A stretch of DNA of 64,000 nt from CAXMMR01 sp965198995 (GCA_965198995.1 CBDAQG010000002.1:2108001-2172000), one strand, 5' to 3'. Shown: positions 32,801 to 46,778, counted from the stretch's first letter. The notes: generated from the sequence alone by a model not told the origin. Made by a program: numbers and translations.

Positions 32801-33492
32801 AAGGAGACGGACGCGATGACGGCCGACAGAGCGGCAGCGCCGCCCTCCCGGACCGCGCCATGGCCGCAGGCGAAGCGCTGGATCGGGTAATCGAGCAACT
32901 TGCGGGCGCTCTCGAGCACCAGCGGCTTCGACCACGTGGCCAGCGTCGGCAGCGGAAAGTACCACGGCGTCCAGCCCGGCAAAGACAGCCGCCCCACGCC
33001 CACCAGCTCGTCGCCCGCGTAGAGCGTCCCGTCCCGCTCGTCGAGAAACGAGAAGTGCCCCGGGCAATGCCCCGGCGTATGGATGCAGCGCAGCGAGCCG
33101 AACATCCCGCCGTCGTCGACAAACGTGCTGATCCGCGTCGCGATCCCCGACAGGCTGCCCCGCACCTTCAGCTCCGGCTCGCCAGGCCGCAGCGACGTGT
33201 CCACCGGCCGCTGCAGCAGCGGCAGCGAGCGCTCGCTGATCGCAACGACAACCCCCGGCAGCCGCCCGACCAGCGCGTCGACGGAGCCGACATGGTCGGT
33301 ATGCGCATGGGTCAGCAAAATCCGCTTGATCGGCGCCCCCAGCGACTCCGCCGCCGCCAGAATGCCCTGGGCGGCGCCCGGGATCGTGGTGTCGATCAGG
33401 GTGAAGCCGTCCGGCTCACGCACCAGGTAGCAGTTCATCACGCCCAGCCGGGTAAGCTGGTGGCCGTTAGGACAGAGCTGAGTGATCTTCAT
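32797..33492 (-). CDS. MBL-fold metallohydrolase
   Basis: 231 aa metallo-beta-lactamase fold. Metal ligands in LLTHAHTDHVGSVDAL (HxHxDH, about residue 62), the second His in HTPGHCPGHFSF, Asp in LYAGDELVG and His in FACGHGAV. Short glyoxalase II-like hydrolase; substrate unknown. ATG at 33492. Next to a GST, which is compatible with glutathione conjugate chemistry but does not prove it. Confidence 0.85.
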   Translation of the reverse strand: MKITQLCPNGHQLTRLGVMNCYLVREPDGFTLIDTTIPGAAQGILAAAESLGAPIKRILLTHAHTDHVGSVDALVGRLPGVVVAISERSLPLLQRPVDTSLRPGEPELKVRGSLSGIATRISTFVDDGGMFGSLRCIHTPGHCPGHFSFLDERDGTLYAGDELVGVGRLSLPGWTPWYFPLPTLATWSKPLVLESARKLLDYPIQRFACGHGAVREGGAAALSAVIASVSL

Positions 33493-33509
33493 GGCGGCGT
33501 CCGACGTCC

Positions 33510-34175
33510 TCAAAAATCCAGATCGGCATAATGCTCCGGCGGCGTCATCCCCGGCATCCGCTCGGTCAGCAGCGGCCGAAAGCACGGGCGAGACTTGATC
33601 CGCGCATACCACTCCTTCACCGCCGGCAGCGCCGACCAATCGAGCTCGCCGATGTAGTCGAGACAGGATAGATGCCCCGCCGCGGCAAAGTCCGCCAGCG
33701 ACAGCGTCTCCCCACCCAGCCAGCGCCGCGTCTCCGCCAGGTGGCTCAGCGTCGGCAGATGCCGGCGCAGGCTGTCATAGCCGTGCCGCAACCGCGCCAC
33801 GTCCGGCTGTCCACCGGCAAAGCGCTTCACCACCTTCTCGTGCAGCAGCGTCTCCGAGGCGTTGTCGCCAAAGCCATGATCCACCCAGGCGACCACGCGC
33901 CGCACCTCGATCCGCTCGACCATGCTGCGGCCAAGCAGCGGCGTGTCCGGATAGGCCTCCTCGAGATACTCGCCGATCACCGAGCCGTCCGGCACCGCGA
34001 GCCCGTCCAGCTCGACCAGCGTCGGCACCGTGCCGGCCGGGTTCAACGCCAGGTAGTCAGGCCGCCGCTCCCAAGCCCGCTCGGCGCGCAGCTCGAAGCC
34101 GAGCCGCTTCTCCGACAGCGCCAGCCGCACCGTGCGGCAGGCCGGGGAAAGCATGAAGTGGTAAAGCACGCGCAT
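33510..34175 (-). CDS. Glutathione S-transferase family protein
   Basis: 221 aa. N-terminal VLYHFMLSPACRTVRLALSE with Ser/Cys in the active-site region, NPAGTVPTLVELDGLAVPDG then SVIGEYLEE for glutathione binding, and LSLADFAAAGHLSCLDYIGE in the helical domain. Resembles a group of alphaproteobacterial GSTs of unknown substrate. The MBL hydrolase follows 17 bp downstream, so the two are likely co-transcribed. Confidence 0.86.
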   Translation of the reverse strand: MRVLYHFMLSPACRTVRLALSEKRLGFELRAERAWERRPDYLALNPAGTVPTLVELDGLAVPDGSVIGEYLEEAYPDTPLLGRSMVERIEVRRVVAWVDHGFGDNASETLLHEKVVKRFAGGQPDVARLRHGYDSLRRHLPTLSHLAETRRWLGGETLSLADFAAAGHLSCLDYIGELDWSALPAVKEWYARIKSRPCFRPLLTERMPGMTPPEHYADLDF

Positions 34176-34208
34176 GGCGCGGGCTTATAGCAAATGCCGA
34201 GGGAGAGA

Positions 34209-34323
34209 AGAGAAGCGCTTCTTTTTTGCAAAAAAGAAGCAAAAAACTTTGCCCCCCGCTGTCGCGCCTCCAGCCATCGAGCGACAGTTTTTTGGTTCTT
34301 TTTTTCAAAAAAGAACCGCTTCC
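34209..34323. repeat. Family B element, copy 2
   Basis: Left GCTTCTTTTTTGCAAAAAAG hairpin closed by AAGC, interior AAAAAACTTTG..CGCTGTCGCG, right GGTTCTTTTTTT..AAAAAAGAACC. It separates gltB from the GST and could terminate gltB. Confidence 0.9.
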
Positions 34324-34327
34324 TTCC

Positions 34328-38874
<4,547 letters not shown>

Positions 38875-38878
<4 letters not shown>

Positions 38879-40329
38879 GCCGCCGCTCCCATCGCCGGCT
38901 CGCTCGGCGCTGTCGCACTCAGCCGCGCATGAATCTGTGCCGCTGCGTCCCGCCCGTCGCGGATCGCCCACACCACCAGGCTCGCCCCGCGCACGATGTC
39001 GCCCGCCGCATAGACGCCCGGGATCGAGGTCTCGAAGCTGCGATGGTTCACCCGCAGCGTGCCCCAGCGGCTGACCTCCAGCCCATCCTGCCCCCACAGC
39101 GTCGGTAGCGGCTCCGGATCAAACCCCAGCGCCTTGACCACCAGGTCCGCCGGCACGCTGAAGGCCGATCCCTCCAGCTCGTCCACCGACTGGCGTCCCG
39201 AGACGTCCGGCAGACCGAGCCGCATCCGCACGGCGCGCACGGCGCTCACCGTGTCGTCGCCGAGGAACGCCTCCGGTGCGGACAGCCACTCGAAATGCAC
39301 ACCCTCCTCCTCGGCGTTGTGCACCTCGCGCATCGAGCCCGGCATGTTGGCCCGGTCGCGCCGATACAGGCAGGTGACGCTCGCCGCCCCCTGCCGGATC
39401 GAGGTGCGCAGGCAGTCCATCGCGGTGTCGCCACCGCCGATCACGACCACGCGCTTGCCGGCGGCGTTGAGCAGGCCGGCATCGAACTGCGGCACCTCGT
39501 CGCCGAGCCCCTTGCGGTTCGACGCGGTGAGGAAGTCGAGTGCCGCGACGATCCCCGGCAGCCCGGAGCCCGGCCCGCCGATGTCGCGGTTCTGATAGAC
39601 GCCGGTCGCGATCAGCACCGCCTCGTGCCGCGCCCGCAGCGCCGCAAACGAGAGCTGCCCCTCGCCGTCGCCGATCCCCTGGCCGAGATGGAAGACGATG
39701 CCCGCCTCCTCGAGCAGGCGCCAGCGCCGCAGCACCGCCTCCTTCTCGAGCTTGAACCCCGGAATGCCGTAGATCAGCAGCCCGCCGACCCGGTCATACC
39801 GGTCATACACATGCACCGCGTAGCCCCGCCGCCGCAGCTGCTCGGCCGCCGCCAGCCCCCCCGGCCCGGCGCCGACGATGCCGACCGACCGCCCCAGCTC
39901 CGCCCGCGGCCGCGCCGGCTTGACCCAGCCCTGCTCCCACGCGTGGTCGGTGATAAAGCGCTCGACGGCGCCGATCGTGACCGCCTCGAAATCCTTCTCG
40001 ATCACGCAATTGCCTTCGCAGAGCCTGTCCTGCGGGCAAATCCGCCCGCAGATCTCCGGGAAATTGTTGGTCGCCGAGGCGACCTCGTAGGCCTCCTCCA
40101 GCCGCCCCTCGGCGGTGAGCTTCAGCCAGTCGGGAATGTTGTTGTTGAGCGGGCAGTGCACCGAGCAGAACGGCACCCCGCACTGGCTGCACCGGCTGGA
40201 CTGCGCCCGCGCCTCCGGCACCGCGAAATCCGCATAGATCTCGGCGAAATCCTCGCGCCGCGCCGTCGCCGCCCGCTTGTCGGGCTGATGCTGCGCCATG
40301 CGCACGAACTGCAGCATCTTGTCGGTCAT
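38875..40329 (-). CDS. gltD: Glutamate synthase (NADPH) small subunit
   Basis: 484 aa. Supplies electrons from NADPH to GltB. The N-terminal 4Fe-4S cysteine motifs are CSQCGVPFCSVHCPLNN and CGRICPQDRLCEGNC; the FAD-binding site is VGIVGAGPGGLAAAEQLRRR, the NADPH site VVVIGGGDTAMDC and the C-terminal FAD site GVYAAGDIVRGASLVVWAI. Upstream of gltB. About 150 bp of unassigned DNA precedes it. Confidence 0.98.
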
Positions 40330-40482
40330 CCCTGCCTCCCCAGCGGCCGCTCAGCGGTCCAGTGACTATAGGGCTCCCGCGCTCGGCAGACGACCAATTT
40401 CCACCCGATGCGACAGCATCGCTGCCTCGTCAAAAGCGTGATGACCGGGACAGCCTCTCCGGCATGGCCCAACCCGAGGTAT

Positions 40483-41454
40483 TTAGAGCCGATCCGGCCC
40501 CAAGCTCTCCGTCGCATACTCGTCCCGTCGGCCGCCACCCTGCCGGTAGCGATCCAGATACGCCGGCACCACCAGGTCGAGCGGCGTCGGCGTGATGCCG
40601 AGCGCGGCCAGCCCCAACGCCCCCGGGCTCACCACATTGTCCCGCCCCAGCATCAGCAACTGGTCCCGCGTCAGCCCGAGCGGCAACACATCGCCCACCG
40701 CCGCCATCATCCCGGCCATCCCGGGCGACAGGCTCACCAGCCGCCGCGACCGCTGCGTCTCCCGCAGGATCCACTGCAGGATCTCGCGAAAGCTCATCAC
40801 CTGCGGCCCGCCCAGCTCGTAGAGCCGGCCCGCACAATCCTCGCGGTTCACCACCACTTGGATCGCATCCGCCACGTCGCCGACGAACACCGGCTGAAAC
40901 CGCGTCGCCCCGGCAATCACCGGCATCACCGGCGACAGCGCCGCCAGCTTGCCGAACCGGTTGAAGAACTTGTCCTCCTCGCCGAACACGATCGACGGCC
41001 GCACGATCACCGCACTCGGAAACGCCGCCCGCACGGCCGCCTCGCCCGCCGCCTTGCTGCGCCCATAGGCGCTCGGGCTCGCCGCGTCGGCGCCGATCGC
41101 CGACACCTGCACCATCCGCCGCGCCCCGGCCGCCGCCGCCAGCCGGGCAATCCGCCCCGCCCCCTCGGCATGCACCGCGTCAAACTGCCCGCGCCGCGTC
41201 TCGGCCAGGATCCCCACCAGGTTGACCACGATCTCCGCCCCCTCGACGGCGCGCGCCACCGTGCCCTCCTGGCTCAGTGACGCGAACAGCGGCACCACCT
41301 GGCCAACCCGCCCGGTGGTCTTGAGGAACTGCGCACTCTCCGGGTCGCGGCCGATCACCCGCACCACGTGCCCGTCCTGCGCCAGCCGCTTGACCACGTA
41401 GCGGCCAATAAAGCCGGAGCCACCGAAAACCGCCGCCACACTGCGCGTCGCCAT
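40483..41454 (-). CDS. NAD(P)H-binding complex I assembly-type protein (NDUFA9-like)
   Basis: 323 aa atypical SDR. VFGGSGFIGRYVVKRLAQDG at the start, VQVSAIGADAASPSAYGRSK AND VIVRPSIVFGEEDKFFNRFG match the NDUFA9/39-kDa subunit group, which in mitochondria is an accessory complex I subunit; bacterial relatives are often annotated as complex I NAD(P)H-binding proteins. GGAG lies 8 bases before the ATG. Alternative: a general sugar-nucleotide epimerase relative. Confidence 0.82.
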   Translation of the reverse strand: MATRSVAAVFGGSGFIGRYVVKRLAQDGHVVRVIGRDPESAQFLKTTGRVGQVVPLFASLSQEGTVARAVEGAEIVVNLVGILAETRRGQFDAVHAEGAGRIARLAAAAGARRMVQVSAIGADAASPSAYGRSKAAGEAAVRAAFPSAVIVRPSIVFGEEDKFFNRFGKLAALSPVMPVIAGATRFQPVFVGDVADAIQVVVNREDCAGRLYELGGPQVMSFREILQWILRETQRSRRLVSLSPGMAGMMAAVGDVLPLGLTRDQLLMLGRDNVVSPGALGLAALGITPTPLDLVVPAYLDRYRQGGGRRDEYATESLGPDRL

Positions 41455-41854
41455 CACGACAACTCCGAGATCGTTCCACCTGCTGACTATGGGGCTGACC
41501 GGCCTTGCGCAAGGCGAGCAAGGCTGGAGGCGTCGCCTCCAGACCTCCACCAGGGGGTGGGCCGCCCCCTGGACCCGGCATCCGGTCAGTGGGACGACGT
41601 CGCCAGCGTGCTAGGAATCGTGCTGGTTAAGGCCTTGCGGCGGCGCTTCCGGGACTCTTGCCTATAGGCAAGTCTCTTACTAAGTCATTGACAATGAACG
41701 GAAATGACTGGCCCAACTCGCCTGTGCTGGGCGCCTGGAAATCTTGCTGTATTTCGCCTGATCTAAAACGCCAGCTTTGTTGAAGCAGGCCACCGCCACG
41801 GCTCGCCTTGACGCGCCCCGGACCGGCCGCTACATGCCGCCACCCTGCCCCGGT
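41455..41854. other. Spacer with diverged A repeat (41510-41582)
   Basis: About 400 bp. 41510-41582 holds a diverged A element (GGAGGCGTCGCCTCC, then CAGGGGGTGGGCCGCCCCCTG). From about 41640 to 41800 the DNA is less GC-rich and I see no gene, tRNA or clear promoter there. A minus-strand frame crossing the tRNA gene is spurious. Confidence 0.5.
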
Positions 41855-41940
41855 GCCCAGGTGGCGGAATGGTAGACGCGCAGGTTTCAGGTACCTGTGG
41901 CCGCAAGGTCGTGGAAGTTCGAGTCTTCTCCTGGGCACCA
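41855..41940 (+). tRNA. tRNA-Leu (anticodon CAG)
   Basis: Acceptor GCCCAGG/CCTGGGC, anticodon stem CAGGT/ACCTG around loop TTCAGGT, long variable arm (GGCCGCAAGGTC), T arm GGAAGTTCGAGTCTTCTCC region, discriminator A and encoded CCA. 86 nt. RNase D begins 8 bases downstream. Confidence 0.96.
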
Positions 41941-41948
41941 ACCGTCCG

Positions 41949-42602
41949 ATGAGCGTCACGCAGTTCATGCCGAACGCCGCCATCCACCTGCACCGCCACG
42001 ACCTGCCGCCCGGCCTGTCGCTCGGCCCGCTGGTCGCCGTCGACACCGAGGCGATGGGCCTCAACCACCACCGCGACCGGCTGTGCCTGGTCCAGCTCAG
42101 CGCCGGCGACGGCCACGCCCACCTCGTCCAGCTCCTCCCCGTCGCCCTCGGTGGCCGCGGCTATGACTGCCCCAACCTCGCCGCCCTGCTCGCCGACCCG
42201 GCGGTCACCAAGCTGATGCACTTCGCCCGCTTCGATGTCGGCCTGCTGCAGCACGCGCTCGCCATCACCGTCGCCCCGGTCCGCTGCACCAAGATCGCCG
42301 CCAGGCTCAGCCGCACCTTCACCGACCGCTACGGCCTGCGCGACCTGCTGCGCGAGCTCTGCGGCGTCGAGATCTCCAAGCAGCAGCAGACCTCCGACTG
42401 GGGCGCCACCGAGCTCACCCCCGAGCAGCTCGCCTACGCCGCCTCCGACGTCCTGCACCTGCACGCCCTGTGGCAACGCCTCGAAGCCCTGCTCCGCCGC
42501 GAAGACCGCCTCGCTCTGGCCCAGGCCTGCTTCGACTTCCTGCCAACCCGCGCCCGCCTGGACATCCTGGGCTACGACCAACCGGATTTGTTTTCGCACT
42601 AA
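41949..42602 (+). CDS. rnd: Ribonuclease D, exonuclease domain only
   Basis: 217 aa. DEDD 3'-5' exonuclease: VAVDTEAMGL (Asp32, Glu34; Exo I), HFARFDVGLL (Asp96; Exo II) and YAASDVLHL (Exo III). It trims tRNA 3' ends. Shorter than the E. coli enzyme (about 375 aa) because the HRDC domains are missing, as in many alphaproteobacteria. The ATG lies 8 bases after tRNA-Leu, so both are probably on one transcript and the tRNA must be cut out of the mRNA leader. Confidence 0.92.
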   Translation: MSVTQFMPNAAIHLHRHDLPPGLSLGPLVAVDTEAMGLNHHRDRLCLVQLSAGDGHAHLVQLLPVALGGRGYDCPNLAALLADPAVTKLMHFARFDVGLLQHALAITVAPVRCTKIAARLSRTFTDRYGLRDLLRELCGVEISKQQQTSDWGATELTPEQLAYAASDVLHLHALWQRLEALLRREDRLALAQACFDFLPTRARLDILGYDQPDLFSH

Positions 42603-42605
42603 AGG

Positions 42606-42780
42606 AAAGGCCAGGGCTCTCCCTCCGTAAGCCTCTCCAACTCCGCTTTGCGCAGCCGAAACCTTTGGCTCACTCCGCCCTGGACCCACGCCGGCTCTCG
42701 CGCCACGGGATCATGGCCAAGAAATGGATTTTAAAGGCTCAGCCTTTAATGGGGTCCAGGGGCAACGCCCCTGGCCTTCC
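42606..42780. repeat. Family A element with nested D module
   Basis: GGCCAGGGCTCT is interrupted by a 57-bp D hairpin (42621-42677: GTAAGCCTCTCC..CCTTTGGCTCAC), then CCCTGGACCC, a short spacer, and a near-perfect inverted A arm ending GGGGCAACGCCCCTGGCCTT. Terminal inverted repeats are clear. Confidence 0.85.
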
Positions 42781-42904
42781 TTTCGGCCGCCACCAGCCCT
42801 CTAAGCGGTTACGCACAGTTGCAGCATTTGCTTAGCCTGCCGCGCCATCCTGCTGCTAACGTGTCGTTCGTCAGCCGACGCATCCTGAAGGAACTGTCGC
42901 TTCG

Positions 42905-43939
42905 ATGAGCCGTGCAGCCTCGACTGCCATGGCCTTGCCCGTCGCCCAGCCCGCACCTCCACCGCTCAACGACGATCTCGCCGTTGCCCGCGGCGTGTTC
43001 GATGCCGAGGCGCGCGGTCTCGCCGCTCTATCTGCCGCGCTGGACGGCCCGTTCGGCCTCGCCGTCACCCGCGTCGTCGATCGCCTCGCCGCGCTCACCG
43101 GCCGGGTCGTGGTCAGCGGCATGGGCAAATCCGGCCATGTCGGCCGCAAGGTCGCCGCCACCTTCGCCTCGCTCGGCACCCCGGCGCTGTTCGTCCACCC
43201 CGCCGAGGCCTCGCATGGCGACCTCGGCATGGTGCAGCCGGGCGATGCCGTGCTGGCGATCTCCAACTCCGGCGAGACCGCCGAACTCGCCGACATCGTC
43301 GCCTACACCCGTCGCTTCGGCGTGCTGCTGATCGCGATGACGGCGCGCACCGGCTCCACCCTCGGCCGCAGCGCCGACCTGGTGCTCGCCTTGCCGGACG
43401 CCGCCGAGGCCTGCCCGATCACCGCCGCGCCCACCACCAGCACCACCATGCAGCTCGCCCTCGGCGACGCCCTCGCCGTCGCCCTGCTGCGTCGCCGCGG
43501 CTTCACCGCCACCGATTTCAGCGCCTTCCATCCCGGCGGCAAGCTCGGCGCCCGCCTGCTCGCCGTGCGCGACCTGATGCACCGCGGCGACGCCGTCCCC
43601 GTCGCCCCGCGCGCCCTGCCGATGCCGGAGGCGCTGCTGCTGATGACCGGCAAGGGCTTCGGCTGCATCGCCGTGGTCGAGCCGGATGGCCGCCTCGCCG
43701 GCATCGTCACCGACGGCGACCTGCGCCGCGTCATGGGCCCCGACCTGCTGCGCCTGACGGTTGCCGAAGTAATGAACCGCGAGCCGACCGTGATTGCCGC
43801 CGACCTGCTCGCGGTGGAGGCGCTGCGGGTGATGAACGAGCGCCGTCGCCCGATCACCAGCCTGTTCGTGCTGGACGCCGATGGCCGCCCCGAAGGCGTG
43901 CTGCACGTGCACGACCTGCTGCGCGCCGGGATCGCCTGA
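42905..43939 (+). CDS. kdsD: Arabinose-5-phosphate isomerase (KdsD/KpsF)
   Basis: 344 aa. Converts ribulose-5-P to arabinose-5-P, the first step of KDO synthesis. SIS domain with VVVSGMGKSGHVGRKVAATF, SHGDLGMVQPGDAVLAISNS and the Lys/Glu/His catalytic set, TTSTTMQLALGDALAVALL, then GGKLGARLL and two CBS domains (about 215-340). ATG at 42905. First gene of kdsD-lptC-lptA-lptB, all with overlapping or touching ends. Confidence 0.95.
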   Translation: MSRAASTAMALPVAQPAPPPLNDDLAVARGVFDAEARGLAALSAALDGPFGLAVTRVVDRLAALTGRVVVSGMGKSGHVGRKVAATFASLGTPALFVHPAEASHGDLGMVQPGDAVLAISNSGETAELADIVAYTRRFGVLLIAMTARTGSTLGRSADLVLALPDAAEACPITAAPTTSTTMQLALGDALAVALLRRRGFTATDFSAFHPGGKLGARLLAVRDLMHRGDAVPVAPRALPMPEALLLMTGKGFGCIAVVEPDGRLAGIVTDGDLRRVMGPDLLRLTVAEVMNREPTVIAADLLAVEALRVMNERRRPITSLFVLDADGRPEGVLHVHDLLRAGIA

Positions 43940-43940
43940 G

Positions 43941-44621
43941 ATGGACGGCGAGGTTGGCAAGCTGACGCCCGCAGCCGCGTCACCGCGGCGCGACCGCCTC
44001 CCCGGCGGCGTCGGCCGCTCCCGCCGTGCGCCGAGTGCGGCCGGCATCGCGCGGCGCCGCCTGCTGGTGGGGCTGCTCAAGGTCGCGTTGCCGCTGCTCG
44101 CCGTGCTGCTGCTGACGCTGATCGCCGCCTGGCCCGAGATCAGCCGCATCATGCGCCAGGAGCAGCTCACCCTGCGGGCGCTGAGCGCGGTCGAGATCGG
44201 CGCCGGTCGCATGGTCGAGCCGCACTACCACGGCATCGACGTCCGCATGCGCCCCTACACGGTCACCGCCGACATCGCGGTGCAGCGCACCCAGGACCGC
44301 CTCGACCTCACGCTGCCGAAGGCCGACGTGACGCTCGCCAATGACGGCTGGCTGATGGTGCAGTCCAAGAACGGCGTCTACTGGCAGCACGCCAACCAGC
44401 TCGACCTCTCCGGCGACGTCGTGCTCTACCGCCAGGACGGCACCACCCTGACCAGCCAGGCCTCGGCGATCGACCTCAAGCAGGGCGCCTCCACCAGCGC
44501 GCTGGCAACCCACGCCGAAGGCCCGTTCGGCACCCTGGACGCCACCGGATACACCCTGGTCGACAAGGGCCAGGTCGTGCAGTTCCACGGCCCGGCGACA
44601 CTGGTGCTCAACCAAAAATGA
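43941..44621 (+). CDS. lptC: LPS export protein LptC
   Basis: 226 aa bitopic protein. A TM helix at about 43-63 (LLVGLLKVALPLLAVLLLTL) anchors a periplasmic beta-jellyroll (GIDVRMRPYTVTADIAVQ, NGVYWQHANQLDLSGDVVLY, ATHAEGPFGTLDATGYTLVD) that hands LPS from LptBFG to LptA. It starts one base after the kdsD stop. The 3' end overlaps lptA (ATGA). Confidence 0.93.
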   Translation: MDGEVGKLTPAAASPRRDRLPGGVGRSRRAPSAAGIARRRLLVGLLKVALPLLAVLLLTLIAAWPEISRIMRQEQLTLRALSAVEIGAGRMVEPHYHGIDVRMRPYTVTADIAVQRTQDRLDLTLPKADVTLANDGWLMVQSKNGVYWQHANQLDLSGDVVLYRQDGTTLTSQASAIDLKQGASTSALATHAEGPFGTLDATGYTLVDKGQVVQFHGPATLVLNQK

Positions 44622-45754
44622 CGGACGCAAGCAAGCCCTTCTTTTCTGAAGAAAAGAAGCAAAAGACTTTCGCTCGCGCTGTCGCGCCCCCTTACCGGCA
44701 AAAGTTTTTTGGTTCTTTTTTTCAAAAAAGAACCGCTCTCTTCCTCCTCTTTTCCGCCGCCGCCCAAGCCCAAGGCATCGACCTCTCCCACGGCGGCCCG
44801 GTCACCGTAACCGCCACCGGCGGCATCGACTGGGACCAGGCCGCCCAGACCGTCACCGCCCGCCAGGATGCGCAAGCGGTGCGCGGCACGGTCACCGTGA
44901 CCGCCGACAGCCTGGTCGCCCATTACCGTAAGAAGCCGACGCCGCCCGGCGCCACCCCCGCTGCTGCCCCAGCCAAGCCGACGACGCCCGGCGCGCCCGA
45001 CGACACCGGCAGCAACGAGATCTACCGCCTCGAAGCGCTCGACCACGTGCACATCTTCACCCCCACGGACCAGGCTTGGGGCGACCACGGCGTCTACGAC
45101 ATCGACCGTGCCGTGCTGGTGCTGACCGGCCACGCGCTTAAGCTGGTGACCCCCTCCGACACGCTGACCGCCCGCGACACCATGGAGTACTGGTCCGCCC
45201 TGCACATGGCGGTCGGCCGGGGTGACGCCGTGGTCGTCACCAATGACGGCCGGCGCGTTCAGGCCGACGTGCTGGTCGGCTACACCGACCCCGGCACCGG
45301 CAATCCCACGCCCAAGGGCCAGGCCGCCCCCGGCACGAATTCGGTTGCCGACCGCACCGCCGTCTCGCCCAACCCGCCTGCCGCCAAGCCGGTCCAGCCC
45401 GCCGTCGCCAAGCCCGGCGCCGACCCGATCGCCTCCTCCGGCAAGCTCAAGCGCGTCGACGCCTTCGGCCACGTCCAGGTGCGCACGCCGACCGAGATCG
45501 TCACCGGCGACCGCGGCGTCTACATCCCCGACACTGGCATCGCCCGCGTCGTCGGCCACGTCCACATCACGCGCGGCGAGAACCAGCTCAACGGCCAGGC
45601 GGCGATCGTCGACATGCATACCGGTGTGGCGACCCTGAGCGAGGTCCCCGGCGCCCGCGTCCAGGGCCTCGTCGTGCCCAACCAGAGCGATAACGCCCAG
45701 GCTGCACCCGGCGCCGCCAAGCCATCCGCCACCCAGAAGGGGACCGCACCGTGA
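44618..45754 (+). CDS. lptA: LPS transport periplasmic protein LptA with repeat-encoded N-terminus
   Basis: 378 aa. The OstA-type periplasmic bridge: GGPVTVTATGGIDWDQ, DHVHIFTPTDQAWGDHGVYD, NGQAAIVDMHTGVATL. The ATG overlaps the lptC stop (ATGA), so the start is firm. Oddity: residues about 6-39 (KPFFSEEKKQKTFARAVA and on to FFQKRT) are the translation of a family B repeat inserted in frame. The remaining hydrophobic core is short (ALFLLFSAAA, 40-49), with cleavage probably near AQAQG. A Pro/Ala-rich linker (about 108-125) is another departure from E. coli LptA. GTGA overlap with lptB. Confidence 0.93.
   Translation: MTDASKPFFSEEKKQKTFARAVAPPYRQKFFGSFFQKRTALFLLFSAAAQAQGIDLSHGGPVTVTATGGIDWDQAAQTVTARQDAQAVRGTVTVTADSLVAHYRKKPTPPGATPAAAPAKPTTPGAPDDTGSNEIYRLEALDHVHIFTPTDQAWGDHGVYDIDRAVLVLTGHALKLVTPSDTLTARDTMEYWSALHMAVGRGDAVVVTNDGRRVQADVLVGYTDPGTGNPTPKGQAAPGTNSVADRTAVSPNPPAAKPVQPAVAKPGADPIASSGKLKRVDAFGHVQVRTPTEIVTGDRGVYIPDTGIARVVGHVHITRGENQLNGQAAIVDMHTGVATLSEVPGARVQGLVVPNQSDNAQAAPGAAKPSATQKGTAP
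44631..44735. repeat. Family B element, copy 3, inside lptA
   Basis: Complete B element read in frame. The left hairpin homopolymers are interrupted (CTTCTTTTCTGAAGAAAAG instead of CTTCTTTTTTGAAAAAAAG), while the right hairpin GGTTCTTTTTTT..AAAAAAGAACC is unchanged. Confidence 0.9.
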
Positions 45755-46530
45755 GCCCAAGCCGTGATCAGGACGCCAGCACCGCCCGTCTGCGGGTGCT
45801 CCCCGGCGGCGGCGGCCTGGTCGCCCGCGGCATCGGCAAGACCTACAAGAAGCGCCCGGTGGTGCGAAACGTCTCGATCAGCGTGCATCGCGGCGAGGCG
45901 GTCGGCCTGCTCGGCCCGAACGGCGCCGGCAAGACCACCTCCTTCTACATGATCACCGGCCTCGTCCGCCCCGACACCGGCTCCATCACCCTGGACGGGG
46001 CGGACATCACCTCGCTGCCGATGTATCGCCGCGCCCGCCTCGGCATCGGCTACCTGCCGCAGGAGGCCAGCGTCTTCCGCGGCCTCAACGTCGAGCAGAA
46101 CATCATGGCCGCGCTCGAGGTCGTCGAGCCGGACAGCGTGCAGCGCGACGTCATGCTCGATGGCCTGCTCGCCGAGTTCGGCATCAGCCACCTACGCCGC
46201 ACCCCCGCGCTGGCGCTCTCCGGCGGCGAACGCCGACGCGTCGAGATCGCCCGCGCGCTCGCCACCCATCCGCACTACATCCTGCTCGACGAGCCGCTCG
46301 CCGGCATCGACCCGATCGCGGTGGGCGAAATCCGCGATCTGGTCGGCCATCTAAAGGACCGCGGCATCGGCGTGCTGATCACCGACCACAACGTGCGCGA
46401 GACGCTGGAAATCATCGACCGCGCCTACATCATGCACGACGGCAAGGTGCTGATGGAGGGCCGCCCCGCCGAAGTCGTCGCCCACGAAGACGTCCGCCGC
46501 GTCTATCTCGGCGAGCGCTTCTCGCTGTAA
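45751..46530 (+). CDS. lptB: LPS export ABC transporter ATPase LptB
   Basis: 259 aa. Walker A LLGPNGAGKTTSFYMI, Q-loop GYLPQEASVFRGL, signature ALSGGERRRVEIARAL, Walker B YILLDEPLAGIDPIAVG and H-loop LITDHNVRE. It drives LPS extraction with LptFG (not in window). The first 25 residues are an extension beyond the E. coli protein. GTG start overlaps the lptA stop. Last gene of the kdsD-lpt operon. Confidence 0.97.
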   Translation: MSPSRDQDASTARLRVLPGGGGLVARGIGKTYKKRPVVRNVSISVHRGEAVGLLGPNGAGKTTSFYMITGLVRPDTGSITLDGADITSLPMYRRARLGIGYLPQEASVFRGLNVEQNIMAALEVVEPDSVQRDVMLDGLLAEFGISHLRRTPALALSGGERRRVEIARALATHPHYILLDEPLAGIDPIAVGEIRDLVGHLKDRGIGVLITDHNVRETLEIIDRAYIMHDGKVLMEGRPAEVVAHEDVRRVYLGERFSL

Positions 46531-46532
46531 TG

Positions 46533-46778
46533 CAAGCAAGGCCAGGGGCTTTGCCCCTGGACCCCATTAAAGGCAAAGCCTTTAAAATCCACTCCTTATC
46601 CGTGACTCCACAGCTAGGTCAGTGCTGTCGGGAAACCGAATTGAGTGGCTTCCGCCAAGCAAGAAAGAGGGTAGCGTGCTCTGACGCATGAGGGTCTTGG
46701 GGGCCGCCCTCAGCGTCGGGACCCAGCGCACGAGTGCGACGGGTTCTGAGCCAGGACAGAGCTCCAGCCTTTTTCTGA
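46533..46778. repeat. Composite A/C element, forward
   Basis: GGCCAGGGGCTTTGCCCCTGG, AAAGGCAAAGCCTTTAAAAT, linker, C core TGGCTTCCGCCAAGCAAGAA and a diverged right end (GAGCCAGGACAGAGCTCCAG). It fills the 314-bp gap between lptB and rpoN; about 65 bp remain for the rpoN promoter. Confidence 0.84.

Noticed and set aside
41627..42064. Minus-strand frame crossing tRNA-Leu and the rnd start
   Set aside because: It translates the complement of a tRNA gene, a well-known source of false proteins.
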